Origin: Endotrypanum monterogeii | Taxonomy: Eukaryota; Euglenozoa; Kinetoplastea; Trypanosomatida; Trypanosomatidae | Reading direction: 5' to 3' | Assembly (NCBI GenBank): GCA_000333855.2 | Contig: CM007314.1 | Coordinates: forward strand, 1,167,768 to 1,231,767 | DNA length: 64,000 nucleotides | Shown here: piece by piece, positions 10,903-23,500 of the stretch | Position numbering within the stretch: the stretch's first letter is position 1 | Layout of the letters: the number at the start of each line of letters is the position of its first letter | Program-made: the position numbers and the translations under genes | The notes under the pieces: generated by a model | Database searches by the model: none | Told to the model about the DNA's origin: nothing | The model's input: only the letters and a program-made list of their open reading frames with translations

Positions 10903-12387
10903 CTATCTTGTGGAATTGTTCCCTCGGTCAGTGGTCGAGTGACCTGGACGAGAGGATTCGGTCATGGATGGCGAGGAGTCGACAACAGAATAAATATTTG
11001 TCAGCGGCACATATAACTGCAGTGGTGACGCTAATAACACGGGTGGGGAGTCATTGAAGGCAGCTGGGGGAGCCGTGTCAGTGGCGGTAGCCTGATTAGT
11101 AGTACATTCCTTTTGCGCACTGGTGGGGTCTCGCCCAGCGAACTTACTTGTATTGAGCGACACCGACGACACACGCTTTGTGGCCTGCAGAAACTTCATG
11201 CTTTCCACCAACTCGACCATCTTCGGCTGGCGACGCAAGTACTGTTCTGACAATGCCACCGGTGCCACAGGCTCGGCGCTGTAGAGCGTCGCCAAAACAT
11301 CACTCAGAGTGAGAAGTCCCACCATAGCCCCGGACGTGTCATAGACAGCAGCCATATTGGATGACCCGTTGCGAAAAGCGAGGTAGGCGTCGTAGAGAGA
11401 CGACTCCTGAGAAAGTCGCATCACCTCCCGAAGAGGATAGTCGCTCACCAGCGGTGGGGGGGTCGGTTTGGAGAAACAGAGCGGCACGAGTGAGTTCACG
11501 ATGAGGGCTCCAATAATATGCCGTCGATCATCTCCGAAATATACTGGCACACGACTGTAACCGGCTGTCAATATGCGCAGAATTGTCTCGCGATCGAGGC
11601 TATCGCTCGAGGACAGCATAAAAGCACCCTCCGCTTTGGTGCGCAGGTGCTGTCGCACCGTGTCGGTCGAGAGTAGCATAGCCGCCTGCAGCATTTTAAC
11701 CTCGGATTCACGCAGCTGGTATGCCGACCTCTCTCCCTGCGGCGTCTGCGCACTGTCGCCGCCGTGGTCACCCGCATGCAGGGATGACAACTCTGTTATG
11801 GTGCCCTCCTCTTCATGTTCATCTATATGTGGTCCCACTATCAAGGCGGCCAGCTCCTCACGGTCTATTGGACCTTCGCCGTGGCCGAGGATCCGGTCGA
11901 GTAGCTTGCCGATAGGATAGCTCAATGGCGCCGTCACGATGATGGCGAACCAGATCGCGTGAATAAAGTATGCGCACACCGGAACGGCCCAGCGCACAAA
12001 GACGGCAAGCGGTAGAATCTCACCTGCGAAGAGGACAGCCGTGATAGAAACTATGAGGGCTGTGAGTTCGTCGAACATCGTCTCGAGGAGAATCGGCAGT
12101 GTCATAACGAATACAGCGTTCATCAATACAAGTGCCACGAGCGTCCAGTGCTGTAACTTTAACACGCTAAGCAGTACGTTGGCCTGCTGGCGCTCCTTCG
12201 GTGTTCCAGTGGTGGTGAGGACGCGCAGAAAGAGACGGTCAATTGAGAACAGGGCAATTTGAAGTCCTACAAAAAATCCTGCCCCCACCACGCATATGAC
12301 TGACGCTACGGTGTACCAGAACATCCGCTGCCTACTCAGGCCCCCCTCGACATGTTCGTACGCGTGAGAGCTCTGCATCGCTTTCAT
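10903..12387 (-). CDS. CNNM/CorC-type membrane protein with DUF21 and CBS pair
   Basis: 494-residue protein of the cyclin-M (CNNM, ACDP) or bacterial CorC type, a family linked to magnesium and other divalent-metal transport. The DUF21 membrane domain occupies about residues 20-170: four hydrophobic segments, including ASVICVVGAGFFVGLQIALFS and ALVLMNAVFVMTLPILLETMF, and the family motif AVLFAGEILPLAVFVRWAVPV. A pair of CBS domains follows (about 235-385), with the hallmark GYSRVPVYFGDDRRHIIGALIV and, in the second copy, VGLLTLSDVLATL; such pairs bind adenine nucleotides. Length is normal for a short CNNM; there is no C-terminal cyclic-nucleotide-like domain. The last 100 residues are low in complexity. 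The ATG at 12387 is the first in frame. Probably a plasma- or organelle-membrane protein; the transported ion is not shown. Confidence 0.9.
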   Translation of the reverse strand: MKAMQSSHAYEHVEGGLSRQRMFWYTVASVICVVGAGFFVGLQIALFSIDRLFLRVLTTTGTPKERQQANVLLSVLKLQHWTLVALVLMNAVFVMTLPILLETMFDELTALIVSITAVLFAGEILPLAVFVRWAVPVCAYFIHAIWFAIIVTAPLSYPIGKLLDRILGHGEGPIDREELAALIVGPHIDEHEEEGTITELSSLHAGDHGGDSAQTPQGERSAYQLRESEVKMLQAAMLLSTDTVRQHLRTKAEGAFMLSSSDSLDRETILRILTAGYSRVPVYFGDDRRHIIGALIVNSLVPLCFSKPTPPPLVSDYPLREVMRLSQESSLYDAYLAFRNGSSNMAAVYDTSGAMVGLLTLSDVLATLYSAEPVAPVALSEQYLRRQPKMVELVESMKFLQATKRVSSVSLNTSKFAGRDPTSAQKECTTNQATATDTAPPAAFNDSPPVLLASPLQLYVPLTNIYSVVDSSPSMTESSRPGHSTTDRGNNSTR

Positions 12388-12424
12388 ACAGCCCAGTGAT
12401 AGACGCTGAAATACGTATCTCTAG

Positions 12425-12449
12425 GTGTGTGTGTGTGTGTGTGTGTGTG
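12425..12449. repeat. (GT)n microsatellite
   Basis: About 12 GT units just upstream of the CNNM-type gene start; on the coding strand this is (CA)n. Confidence 0.95.
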
Positions 12450-13138
12450 AAGAGGTCGTGAAATCGGGAGGGGCGAAGGGGAGCAAATAAAAATAAAATA
12501 AAACAATATTCTCTTCGGCGTGAAAAAATTCCTCCCTCTTTACTTAGTGGTTTTTGCTCTGAACTACGCCCAATCTGACGCTGTCACCGACTACATTAAG
12601 AGAATCAAAATCAAATTCCAGCGTGACATGAAGGGGGAGGAGGGGGGGAAAGAGAGTTAGCAGAACCCCGCAATTTTCTGGTAGTAGTGATACTGAAAAA
12701 AAAAAAATGTACTGCCTTGTTGTGCAAAGATGTAGGTCTTTCTGGTGCCTAGAAACGATATCGCTGCAACGAAAAAAAAAAAGAGGCTGCTTAGCGTTTC
12801 TCCTACTGCTACGTGAGTGGGTCACGGGATTACTGAATGAAACTTTGCAGGCAACAAGAGAAGCGTGCCAAGACAGCTATGATATTCGAGAGGGGTGCGT
12901 TAAACTGAAAAGGGAAACATATATATATAATATATATATATATAACATACACCTTTTTAGGGCGTACAGAGTAAACACCAGATGGAGAAAAACGGCAGCG
13001 AAGGAGTAGGAAAAAAAAAAAAGACGTAGTTTTGAAGGCGCAACGGGGGCAGTTTCCGCGGCGGGTCGTGCAAATACAATAGGGGGAAAAAAAAGCGGGG
13101 CCACAACAACGGTTGAGTAAAAAGCGCAGATGAGAACG

Positions 13139-13203
13139 TGTGTGTGGGTGGGTGTGTGTGTGTGGTGTGTGTGTGTGTGGGTGGGTGGGTGGGTGAGTAT
13201 GTG
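13139..13203. repeat. GT/GGGT-rich repeat
   Basis: Imperfect GT and GGGT units over about 65 bases, in a spacer. Confidence 0.85.
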
Positions 13204-14202
13204 TGTTGATACTACAAACACAATAGACGGAAAAAAAAAAAACTGGGGGCGCTTCACGCCTTATCGTGCCTGTTTAGTTCGCTGTAATTTCTCTCTCTGT
13301 CGCTTGCGAATTCGTGCAGATGGCAGCGCGTGAGAAGGCGATGTCAGTGCGCAATGTAGGAGATACGCAAAGCAGCCATGCAAAGCCGGTATACATACAC
13401 ATCAATGGCAATGGTCTCATGCGTGCGTAAGAGAGAAACAACCATACAAAGGCAATCAATTCGACAGTGGCGGTGACTGGGGAAAGAGGAGAGGAGGAAG
13501 GGTAGAGAACTCTGTGTGCCAACTGGAATAGCTACAGAAATTTTTAAAATACTTAGAGACAATGTTGTGTCCTAATTCATCTGCTCGTCCTTAGGAATGT
13601 CATCAGACGAATACGATACAAGAATCAACACATATGTAGCCGCGTACCACAAGCCGAGAGACGCAACAGATAAAAAGAGCAAGAGAGATTATAAAATGAT
13701 GGGAGGGATAGCAAAGAGGAGAATAAGACAGTAACGACGACATCCTGAGAACAATAGCCGAGCACGTTCATCCTGCAGTCGACGACATCAATGCATACTG
13801 CTTGATTCACAATGCCGTAAGATCATAAAGATGTGGCCACTGGATGTTCTGCGTCGTGTCAGAAAAAAAGGGGGAGGCGCATCAGATGTGATGGCAAAGT
13901 ATGTTTGAGCCCACGACCCTTCCTCAATTTCCGATCCAGAGACGTGCCGGCGCACATACTCAAACCTTCTGAGTAACCCATTCTTCATCTTCAAATATGT
14001 TCGTTGTTGTATATATATATATATATATATTCTTTTTAGCATTAGACGCACTCCTCTCTCCTTCCCATTTCTTCTTTTTTTTCTACCTATGCCCTGGTCT
14101 TCTTCCTCTTTGTTCCGTGATTCGAAAAAGCGAGCGAGGAGGATCAAGGGCACAGGAAGACCATAGTATCGGCGTATGCACACACACACACACACATATG
14201 TA

Positions 14203-14250
14203 TTTTAAATAAATAAATAAATATATAAATATATAAATATATATTTATAT
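14203..14250. repeat. AAAT/TA-rich repeat
   Basis: AAAT and TATAAA units next to a short (CA)n tract at about 14174-14197; predicted eIF3d 3' UTR. Confidence 0.85.
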
Positions 14251-14437
14251 CAACGTCCTCAAATGCGGCAAACAGCCAAAAGTGCTCGAAAAGAACAACA
14301 ACGACACCAACACCAACCACCTATTTCGCACTTTATTTTTTTTCTTTTTTAAAGATTCTCCTTTTACAGAGAAAAAAAAAACAGAAACGGCCGAGACGCT
14401 TGTGCCGACTCATCTGTGGCAGTCAACAGTGTGGAAT

Positions 14438-16030
14438 TTACTCGTCGTCCTTGTCCTCGCCGTCGTCACCGTCCTCTTCCGAGTCATCCTCATCGCTGTC
14501 GTCGTCGTCATCCTCTTCCTCAACGACAATCAGCTCCGACTTGTCACCGGGCTTCATGAGAATTGACGGGCAAATTGAGTGCCCCTCGATGAAGGGACGC
14601 ATAATGTGGTCCACAATGGCCCACATGTTCGACACGTCTATGCCGAACTGCGTGGCAAGTGAGGCAGGCGAGTAGGTCTGCACGGTAAGGACCTCATGCC
14701 GCGTGTGATCAAACACGCGTTGGCCTTTCTCCATTTTCTCGGCGCAAGTAACAAAGCCGATCTTCATCAGCTTCGCATCCGATAGCAGCGACAGTGCAGT
14801 CCAGCGCGCGATCTTGCAGCCATTCTTGGCGTACTCGATGGGTAGGAACGAAGCGGCGTTCTTAAGAAGCCCCTCGCGGCGCCACGAGGAGTCCTCGTTT
14901 GCAACGCACTGCTCCAACAGCGCAAAGCAGCGGACCCGGTCATTTGTGCGCGGCATCAGCGCGTCCACTTCGCAACGCACGACAATGTCGTAACGATCTG
15001 GTGTGCCGTCGTACATAATATAGCGGCGGTAGCTGTACAGGCGAGGCTGCTTACGGGAGAAGGGGCTGCGGTTCGTCTTCACCTGCGCAAAGCTCTTCGC
15101 GCACGACGCACGAGCAAAGCAATCGTAAACCTTGCTCGACTCCTCGCCGAGGGAGGAAATACGCTCGGCGCGGTTCTCAGCGCCCTCGGATGGGCGATTT
15201 TCATGCCCGGCCGTCTCGCTCACCCACTGCTTATCGACGTTACTATCCTCGTTCTTGACTAGAATCCAAATGTTGTTGTAGTTGAGCACGCGAATGTGCC
15301 ACGGGTAAGAGGAGCGCGTACACACCATCAGCAGCGATAGAATTTCATCTGTCACAACCACGAGCGGGTGGCGCTGTGTCTCTCCCATGATCTTGCGCAG
15401 TTCTGGATCGTCCGTGGTAAGGCCGCGAATAAAGTAGTCCTCGTCATACTTAGACTCGTCGAGCGGTAGAGGGCGCGTGCAAGTGGCCGCCTCGATGCCG
15501 GTGTTATAAATCGGTGGTGTACCGTAGAGACCGAGCTCGACCACCTTGGGTAGAATGTCCAGGCGCAGCTTCGTCATGTCTGTCTGCTTCATCACCTGCT
15601 GCACCACGGCCATCGCCGACGCATTGTAGGTATTTGACAACTCCGTCACCTTGCGGCGGTTACGGCGCTGGTTGTTGTTCCGGGTGTCCTTACCAGTCTT
15701 CTTACCAGGCACCACCTTCGCATTGCGCGGGCCGTTGCCACGCGGGTTGAACGCGACAAACTTATCGCGCTGCGTACGGAGTGCGTTGAGACGAGCGTTG
15801 TCCTTGACCTGCTTGAAGACTTTGTGTTTGTTGGCAGCCGCTGCATCTTTGTCGCTATCGCTGTCGCTCTCATCCGCCTCTCGCTTGTAGGTGAACCAAT
15901 CCAGAGCCTCCAGCGGGTCAGCCTTCGAGTAGAGTTCGAACGGGACGCCGTCAGCCAGCTTCATCTCCTCCTCCGGGGGACCCCAGGAGAACTGGGGATT
16001 GATGTACAGCTCGGGAAGCTCAAACGACAT
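14438..16030 (-). CDS. eIF3d: Eukaryotic translation initiation factor 3 subunit D
   Basis: 530-residue eIF3d, the subunit of the eIF3 complex that sits near the mRNA exit side of the 40S ribosome and, in animals, can bind the 5' cap. Family features in order: N-terminal YINPQFSWGPP, an acidic/basic linker, the RKVTELSNTYNASAMAVVQQ segment, LYGTPPIYNTG, the central cap-binding-like region with RLYSYRRYIMYDGTPDRYDI, and the C-terminal KIGFVTCAEKMEKG. The tail is strongly acidic (about residues 503-530), as in other eIF3d proteins. The ATG at 16030 is followed at once by the conserved start. A (CA)n/C-rich tract ending in AG at 16055-16056 is a likely spliced-leader acceptor. The 5' third of this gene is duplicated across an assembly gap at 16203-16212, most likely an artefact. 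Confidence 0.96.
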   Translation of the reverse strand: MSFELPELYINPQFSWGPPEEEMKLADGVPFELYSKADPLEALDWFTYKREADESDSDSDKDAAAANKHKVFKQVKDNARLNALRTQRDKFVAFNPRGNGPRNAKVVPGKKTGKDTRNNNQRRNRRKVTELSNTYNASAMAVVQQVMKQTDMTKLRLDILPKVVELGLYGTPPIYNTGIEAATCTRPLPLDESKYDEDYFIRGLTTDDPELRKIMGETQRHPLVVVTDEILSLLMVCTRSSYPWHIRVLNYNNIWILVKNEDSNVDKQWVSETAGHENRPSEGAENRAERISSLGEESSKVYDCFARASCAKSFAQVKTNRSPFSRKQPRLYSYRRYIMYDGTPDRYDIVVRCEVDALMPRTNDRVRCFALLEQCVANEDSSWRREGLLKNAASFLPIEYAKNGCKIARWTALSLLSDAKLMKIGFVTCAEKMEKGQRVFDHTRHEVLTVQTYSPASLATQFGIDVSNMWAIVDHIMRPFIEGHSICPSILMKPGDKSELIVVEEEDDDDDSDEDDSEEDGDDGEDKDDE

Positions 16031-16066
16031 TTTGGTTTCCTAGGAAAGTACACGCTGTGTGTGTGT
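15719..16066. repeat. Duplicated block, copy A (eIF3d 5' end plus leader)
   Basis: This block matches 16213 onward at an offset of 494 bases, base for base as far as I can follow by eye, through the eIF3d start codon and up to the GT microsatellite. Beyond the microsatellite this copy degrades into a noisy version of the sequence after copy B, as a poor contig end would. Confidence 0.85.
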
Positions 16067-16202
16067 GTGTGGGTGGGGGGGGTAGGGGGGGATAGTACGT
16101 TCCTTTCCCTTCCCGTACGTACGAGGTACGTCGGTAGGTAAGGTAGGTAAAGTAAAGGAGGAAGTAAGTGACGTAGTAGTAGTTAGGGTACGGTACTAGT
16201 CG

Positions 16203-16212
16203 NNNNNNNNNN
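16203..16212. other. Assembly gap (10 N)
   Basis: Ten undetermined bases between the two copies of the eIF3d 5' region. Confidence 0.99.
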
Positions 16213-16524
16213 CGCATTGCGCGGGCCGTTGCCACGCGGGTTGAACGCGACAAACTTATCGCGCTGCGTACGGAGTGCGTTGAGACGAGCGTTGTCCTTG
16301 ACCTGCTTGAAGACTTTGTGTTTGTTGGCAGCCGCTGCATCTTTGTCGCTATCGCTGTCGCTCTCATCCGCCTCTCGCTTGTAGGTGAACCAATCCAGAG
16401 CCTCCAGCGGGTCAGCCTTCGAGTAGAGTTCGAACGGGACGCCGTCAGCCAGCTTCATCTCCTCCTCCGGGGGACCCCAGGAGAACTGGGGATTGATGTA
16501 CAGCTCGGGAAGCTCAAACGACAT
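16213..16524 (-). pseudogene. Duplicate 5' fragment of eIF3d next to gap (probable assembly artefact)
   Basis: Codes for the first 104 residues of eIF3d, identical to the complete gene, then runs into the gap. With no differences in coding or leader sequence and a gap exactly at the broken end, the simplest reading is that one genomic locus has been placed twice by joining two overlapping contigs. A true tandem duplication cannot be fully excluded. Confidence 0.8.
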
Positions 16525-16565
16525 TTTGGTTTCCTAGGAAAGTACACGCTGTGTGTGTGTGTGTG

Positions 16566-17560
16566 TGTGGGGGGGGGGGGGGGAGATAAGTCCTTCTTTT
16601 CCCCCTCTACCAGGGATCGTGGAATGGGTAAGTAAAAGAGGAGAAAATGCGAAGTGATGTTAGGGGACTATGTCACTTGGATGTGTGCGGTGACTACAAT
16701 GGGGGAATAAGATGGAGAGATGAGCTGCGTGTGTGATCAATTTTGTGTGGGCGTATATGGGGTATAGACATATCAGAGAAACAGTGACGAGAAGTTCGCG
16801 GGAGTCAGTCGAGAAGCGTAAGCGACGCGCAGACGTGGGGTCAGGTCCAAGTGAGGAGAGAAGGAGGGCAAAGGAGGTATGCAACCTCGGTGCACATGTG
16901 CTCGCCGCTGGTGTTATACCCCTGGACATGCCTGGCCTTGGTTTCCATCCGAGATGGGCGAAAAAAAAAAGGAAGGAGAGTGTTTCATGAAGAAATCACT
17001 GGCTTTGCACCCCTGCCGACACTAGTCATCGCGGCGACTGTGAACACAGGATGGCGTGCAAAGGAATGAGGACCTCAAACGGGAGGCAACAACAACAACA
17101 ACAAAATGTCAGAGAACGAATTGAGTGCAACAAGATGGCTGTTCATGGCCCAGCCAAAACTTCCGTGTTATGTATTCGCATTCAGTGTTACTTCGCAAAA
17201 ACAAAACGAACAGTAACACCTCCCATTATATAAATAAAAATAGACAAGAGGCACTGTGGCTCATCGCAAGAAAAGGGTGGGCAGGTTGGTGCCCTGTCTG
17301 TCTGTGTGCGTGCGTGCGTGTCTGTCTGGGGGACGACATGGCATTTGCATACGCCGACAAGAGTGAACATGAAGACGAGCAATTGCGTGGTCCGCAGGAC
17401 CGAGGAGAACCGCCTTGTACGACCGGACGCAAGAATGCAAGTGGAGGTCTGCGAGAAGGTACCGCAAGCATAGCCTATTTTCCGTCCGTTATAGGTGTGC
17501 TCGTGATGTGTACGCAAAATAACCCTTCATTCGGAGTTCTCGAAGCTTTTAGAGGCGTTG
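16566..17560. other. Spacer between kinase and eIF3d genes
   Basis: About 1 kb with no supported gene; should be the 3' UTR of the large kinase gene. It begins with a G-run after the GT tract. Confidence 0.65.
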
Positions 17561-20500
17561 CTAGAACTTTTCTCGGTTGGTAGCAAGGGGAGTGGTAGCG
17601 TCATTTTGAAGATCCGCCGAGTCCTCGCGAGAGCTGTGTAGGGTGCTGTGTGAGTGAGCAGGATACTCTCCGTCATAGGTCGGCTTCAGTGACGGTTGCG
17701 AAAAAGCTAGGGTGTTTGGGAAAGTGTCGGCTGCGTCGTCCGAGTTGGAAACAGCAGCAGCCATCCTCAACCATGGGTGCTGAAGCAACTCGTCTGCAGA
17801 TGCCCGCTTCATCACGTCGCGCTCAAAACAGAGAAAAAGAAATTCACGGCACGTCGCGGAAGTATCCTCTGGAATTTGCGGGATTTCGTTCGTCGACCCC
17901 ACGTAAAACATGGCGGAGTACACGTTGTCAAATTCTTCTCGCCACGGAGGCTCCCCACCGTTGAGCATCTCCACGACGGTGCATCCGACGGACCAGATAT
18001 CCGCCTTCGTGCCATACGCCTCACTCCGAATCACCTCTGGCGCCATCCAAAACGGAGATCCCACAAGGGTTCCGCACCCAACCTGAGCGGCATTCGCTAT
18101 ATTCGCCAGTGATTTGCTGCATCCGAAGTCTGCCAGCTTGGCTACCCCGTAGCCGTCAATGAGTATGTTCTCGCCTTTGATATCACGGTGAACGACACCC
18201 TTTCCATGCAGGTACTGCAGTCCTCTCAGTATCTGAAAGGTATACAGTTGCATAACAGCCTCGGTGAGGTGGGTAAACTTTCGTACAATGGAGGTGAGAC
18301 TGCCACCAACGGCAAACTCCATGAACACCAGCATCGTGTCGTGAATTGTGTGCGCGCCAAAGTAGCGAATAATGTTGGGGTGGGACAACTCGCGTAGCAT
18401 GTTCACTTCCGCCTTCACACTCGCCAGCGTTTCGGGGCTTTCACTGACGATGTTGACGTACTTGACGGCGACCAGCTTGCCGTTGGTGAGAATGCCGAGA
18501 TGCACCGTGCCGTAGCTTCCCTTGCCCAACGCTGGCCCGCAACTGAACGTCTCCATCTCCTCGACGCTGAGGAGGCAGCTGAACTGCATGTTCGGCATAT
18601 TTGCCCGAAGGGCACCAGTCGAGTCATCGATGTCGTAGTTGCCATACGGCGCCACGCTGTTGTTTGACTGTAACGGTGTATCACTCTTCAGGTACAGTTC
18701 ACCGAAAATAAATGGGCGCAGCAACCGATGTCTCTCGAGGCGGTAGCGCTCTTGTTTCTCCAAGTACTCGATTCGCAGTCGTGCAATGGCATTTAGTACG
18801 TTCTCCCGCTCTCTCGTATCAGTGCACGCGTATACTTCAAGCTTCAGATCATGAATGCGCTTGCGAACTTGGGTCATGGAGCATCGCAGAGCGTCGATCG
18901 ATACATCGCCACACGTCCCCGCATGTTCTTCCACAAAAAGAATGTTGCGCCAAAAGTTGGTGAAGAGCGAAAAAGCGAACATCACGGCGACGGAGCGAAA
19001 CATGTCGGTCCCTTGCGTGCAGCTTGTGTATACCCCGGTGCGGAGCAACACCGCATACAGCAGGATAGCGGGGTATACGAAAAAAGACTGGAGTGTCAAA
19101 AATATCATGAACCTGTTTACGTTCTTGTACGGTGTCGGGGGGAACCACCACAGGAAGCCAAACCGGATGAGCTGGAAAAAGATGCTGTTGAAGACCATGC
19201 ACATGGGGTTGTTGTAGAAGACCTTCCACATGACAGTCTCCCACATCTGCGTGGAGAAATACATGAACATCGTCGACGCCCGTACCCGGAGATCCATGTG
19301 CGGAATACGAAGTTGGTTGGTCAGAATGCTCGACGGGGCCATAACACCCATTGCAAAGAAGGAAATAACGGAGAGGACGACCCAGATATCTAGTCGCACA
19401 GGTTCGTACGTCGGCACATTCCGCAGCAGAGTAGGCCACGCAAACGCATCGACAACCGACGACATGAGCGGCGCCAAAAAAATGAGGTTGAGGATCGTCA
19501 GCACCGAATACAAATGTTGCGCAACATCCAGTAAAAATAGATGTCTGCGCCGCAAGTACTGAAGTAACGAGCTGCCCTGTCTGTTCGTGTAGAGGAACAC
19601 TAATAACCACGCGATGTAGAAGATGCCGATCTTCCGGGAGCGAGAGAGAGGTGTCTGGTGGTGCGGCATCAGCAGCCCCATCCCGCGCAGCAGAACGCCA
19701 GCGACCGACGGCAGCGGTGCTGGAAGTCCTGGGTGAAACGAGGCCAAGGTATTCTGTAGGCTAAGAATAATGAGTCTGCACAAGGAGAAGTAGTTGACAG
19801 TGCTACAACTCAGCTCATCCCACGTAAGAGTCAACTGAAGCGGACATGGCGCCAGCAGATCGCGCAACCACTTGCTACGCGTGTACTCCCAGATGGTCAG
19901 CATCATCTGGAACGTGATAAAGCAAGATATAACACCAAAAAGTGTCATAAAAATCATGTCGCGCTTCGTTGGCTGGTCAGGTGGCGGGTCGTACGCCTGG
20001 CGCAACCAGTAGAGGGTGATAAACTGCCGCCGTGATTCGTAGTCATGAATGACATCGTCAGGACACGCCATATCCGGCGACAGGTTCGCTAGGGCCCGCT
20101 TGCGAAGCAGCGCATCCAACCTGTCATCCGATTGCCGAGAGCCTTCTCTGATCCGATTGCTTGATGCCGACTTGCTGTGTTCGGCATCGACATTGTCGTG
20201 GGTGGTTCTCCGACAGCGGAAGTGCTGACCCTTTGAGGGTAGCGCCAGGTGGAGACTACCCTCCACCAGAAGCTCGTTTTTGCACGACACTTCCGAGGCA
20301 CCGTGTAGCTCGATGATACCCTCCCCCCTCACCTCTACTGCACCCTTCAGAATTGTGTTGCGCGGGTCATGCACAACAAGGGTGCCTTCGATTACGATGT
20401 GACGCGCTTCCAGGACCATGCCATGGGCCAGAGAAAGGGTCGAGTCGGCCCGTACGATTACAGCTTCTCTGATGTTCACCGGCACAGAATGAGCAAGCCG

Positions 20501-23500
20501 TGTGTGACTGCTAACCAACGTAAGCTCGTCGAGGAGGAGAGATGTGGGGTGACGCAAGTACACCTTTCCACTGAGCGCCAAACCGCTCCGCAAAGGTGGT
20601 GCGATGCGGTGGGGGCGCCGGCAAAGGTGCGGCAATGTCTCCACTTGGCTAAGCGTGCAGAGCATCCGATGCACCAGTGCCCAATCTGCTGGATCTTCCA
20701 GCCTGACAACGGCGCCACTGATAATGCCACCCGAAGGCGCCTCCACGCATCCACGCACCACAAGCCGACCGCTCATCGTCAGATACTGTGATGTCGGTAG
20801 ATACACCTCACAACTCTGCGACCTCTCTGTCGTAGAGACGTTAGCGATGCAGTGGCCAAGAAAGTTGTCCATCAACAGGTTGTCCTCCACAGCGACTGAG
20901 TGGCTAGTGGAAGTAACATCAAACGCTTCGTTGAGACGAAGGGTGTCAATCACAAACATGGTTGCGTTTGGCAGCACAAAGGACGAAGTTGCGAGTGGCA
21001 GCAAGTCGTCGGACCGCACGGCGGGGGTGCTGCGGAAGTTAACGACCCTGTTGGACATCTCACCGTACAACACCGCAACCCCACCAATCTGCAAAATGAT
21101 GTTTCCTCTGAAGCAGACGGTGACAAAGTCGGCAAGGAGACCACCGTGGAAGGAGACCTTAGCCAGCCCAGTGGGCGTCACGAAATTAGCGTGTGTCACC
21201 TGAACGAAGGTATCCCCGCCAAACTGCGTGGTGCCGTAAATGACAACAGAAATCGGGTCGACCGGCCCTCCGGCGAACAGAACACGAATGGAGCCATTCA
21301 CTTGAAGCGAGTTGAGTACTACTTCCTGCCCCAGCAGCCGCATCACGCCATTACCCGATACGGTCGCTGAAACAGCGACACACCCCTTCATCAGCGTCAG
21401 CACAGACCCCTCCTCCACCACTACAGCGCTGGCAAGGTGTATGTTGTCGACTGTGACGAGCGTTCCACTCTTCAGTGTCACAGTTGTGTTCCCGAAGCTG
21501 GAGGCATCGGTGAGGTTGAACTTTCCCGAAAACAGCACTGACCCTCCCTCGAATATGAAGCGGCCGGTGAGCAGCGCATAAGATCGACCATCCAGCGCGA
21601 TGATGCGAACGACACCACCTGGATAATTTGTGATGACGTTACGCTGACTGGCCGATGTAACGCTGCTGATGCTATCCACCCCCATGCTGGAGACGGCGAG
21701 TGTCAGATTACCGTAGTTGTGGATTGCTCCGCCAAGCTCCAGGGATAGCCGCTGCACGTCAATTGTCATCTCGCCGTAGTTGTACAGCGGCACCGACAGC
21801 CGGCGCGTTTCGTAGCCCTGAGTTGTAACTTTGGCGTAGCCGGTGCAGTTGATGGCCCCTTTGCCAGAGATCGTGCCGCCGGACCACACAAAGTAGGACA
21901 CGGTGAGGCTTCGTTGGTGCAGGTGAAGGTTTCCCTTCTCCTGGACCTTGAGTCGTGTGACGGAAGCCGATTGCAGTAACTTGACATCCTGGTCCACCAG
22001 CACGTTGGGGCTGTCATCATCGATGACGACATCTCTGCCACGCTCCACGAACAACGTCGAAACCTGGACGTATGCAGGAGAGCCATCGCGATGGTAACAC
22101 ACGTGGTAAATCCCGCGCTTGTGGAAGGTACCGAGAAAACTGGCGCGAGAGCTGCTGCTGAAGAAGAGGTCAATGAAAAAGACGTTTTGGGATGTAAAAT
22201 CCGTGCAGAGCTCATCGGTAATGACTGCCGTGTCTCGCTCCGTCAGGTTAGTGCCATAGATGGTGCCGGTGAACTCAAGGTCCGCCTGCACCTGAGGTGG
22301 ATCAGTTGAGAGTCCTTCCGGGCCCTCCACCTCGTACGAGTTCATGAGCTTTACGCCCAGGGACGGTAGTGTGTCGGGATAGGGCACGTAGCAGAGAGTT
22401 TGTACGCCACCACGATGTGGGGTAAAGCGGTAGACATGATCATGGATATCCCAGCGGCTTCCGCGTACATAGGCGCTGCGCGAATGCACACAAGTGCGCC
22501 CCTCCATCACCCGCAGCCCCCGCTCCAATGCAAGTCTGTCAGAGATGGTCTTGGCAGGGCCGATGAGCGGAACAGCGACCTCTGCGCCGGTCACAAACCT
22601 TTGCTGTAATGGGTTCCACCGCGTCTCGTCGAGTCGCAGTAGCGCCTTCTTATGAAGGAAGAAAGGATCACCAGCGAGGTAATTGTTCGGAAGGTCTTTC
22701 AGACCTAACCGGCCCTCCTGCCCAAAGAGGGAAAAGGGCAGGTGCGGGACGACGAGCGCTGAAGTGTGCGCCGGCAACACAAGCTTCCCGCTTGCGAACG
22801 TCACCTTCAGAAAATGGCCATCAGGTGTTACCTCGATCTCACTGCGGGCAAGAATATCCGTCAGAGTTGGACGCCAGCTACGAGACAGCCCCGGCCGCCT
22901 GAACTCATACGCCACCTGGTCTGTGTCGCGCAGATTTCCCTCCTCGTCGATAAGGCGCACGTTATCGGCCAGGATGGACATCACAATTTGACGAGCGCGC
23001 GTGACATTTGTTGGAAAGATCGGGATGGAGACTTGAATAGTGAAAGTGCTGCCGCCACGCTCCACCATCTCCTCCGTCAGCCCGTGGTACACAGAGCCAC
23101 GATAGTGAACAGCGGTGGCCTGCGCAAACAGTATCGGCCCCATCGTCGATCGGCCATCACATGCCAAGAAATTTGGTAGTGGCAACACCAGGTCGCCCCA
23201 CAGCATGCGTAGGAATAGCAAGGTCGCTAACAACAGGAAGGGTAAAAACGATGTGCCTCGTGATGATACTCGCCTGCCCCAGGGGCGGTCATCTGGAATC
23301 GACGAGGACTCGCCTACATGAGAACACGGAGATGACGAGCTCATTGAAACTGGATGAGGCCATGACCGGAGCAAAACAGCTTCCTTGCCCGCACACAATA
23401 GGGACGATGAAACAAAATTATGCAGAACCACTTTGCACAATACGCTTCCGAGGGCCTTCACACCCTCAACGATACCCCTCCGAGGGGCGCCCGGCGCCTC

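Larger units (their letters stand above)
12388..14437. other. 2.05-kb spacer
   Basis: No gene seen. It holds the leader of the CNNM-type gene and the 3' UTR of eIF3d. It is densely packed with simple repeats, (GT)n, (TA)n and (AAAT)n, and A-runs on the plus strand. Confidence 0.7.

Noticed and set aside
16213..16524. True tandem duplicate of eIF3d
   Set aside because: Identical sequence, truncated exactly at an N gap, with a corrupted neighbour: assembly artefact is simpler.
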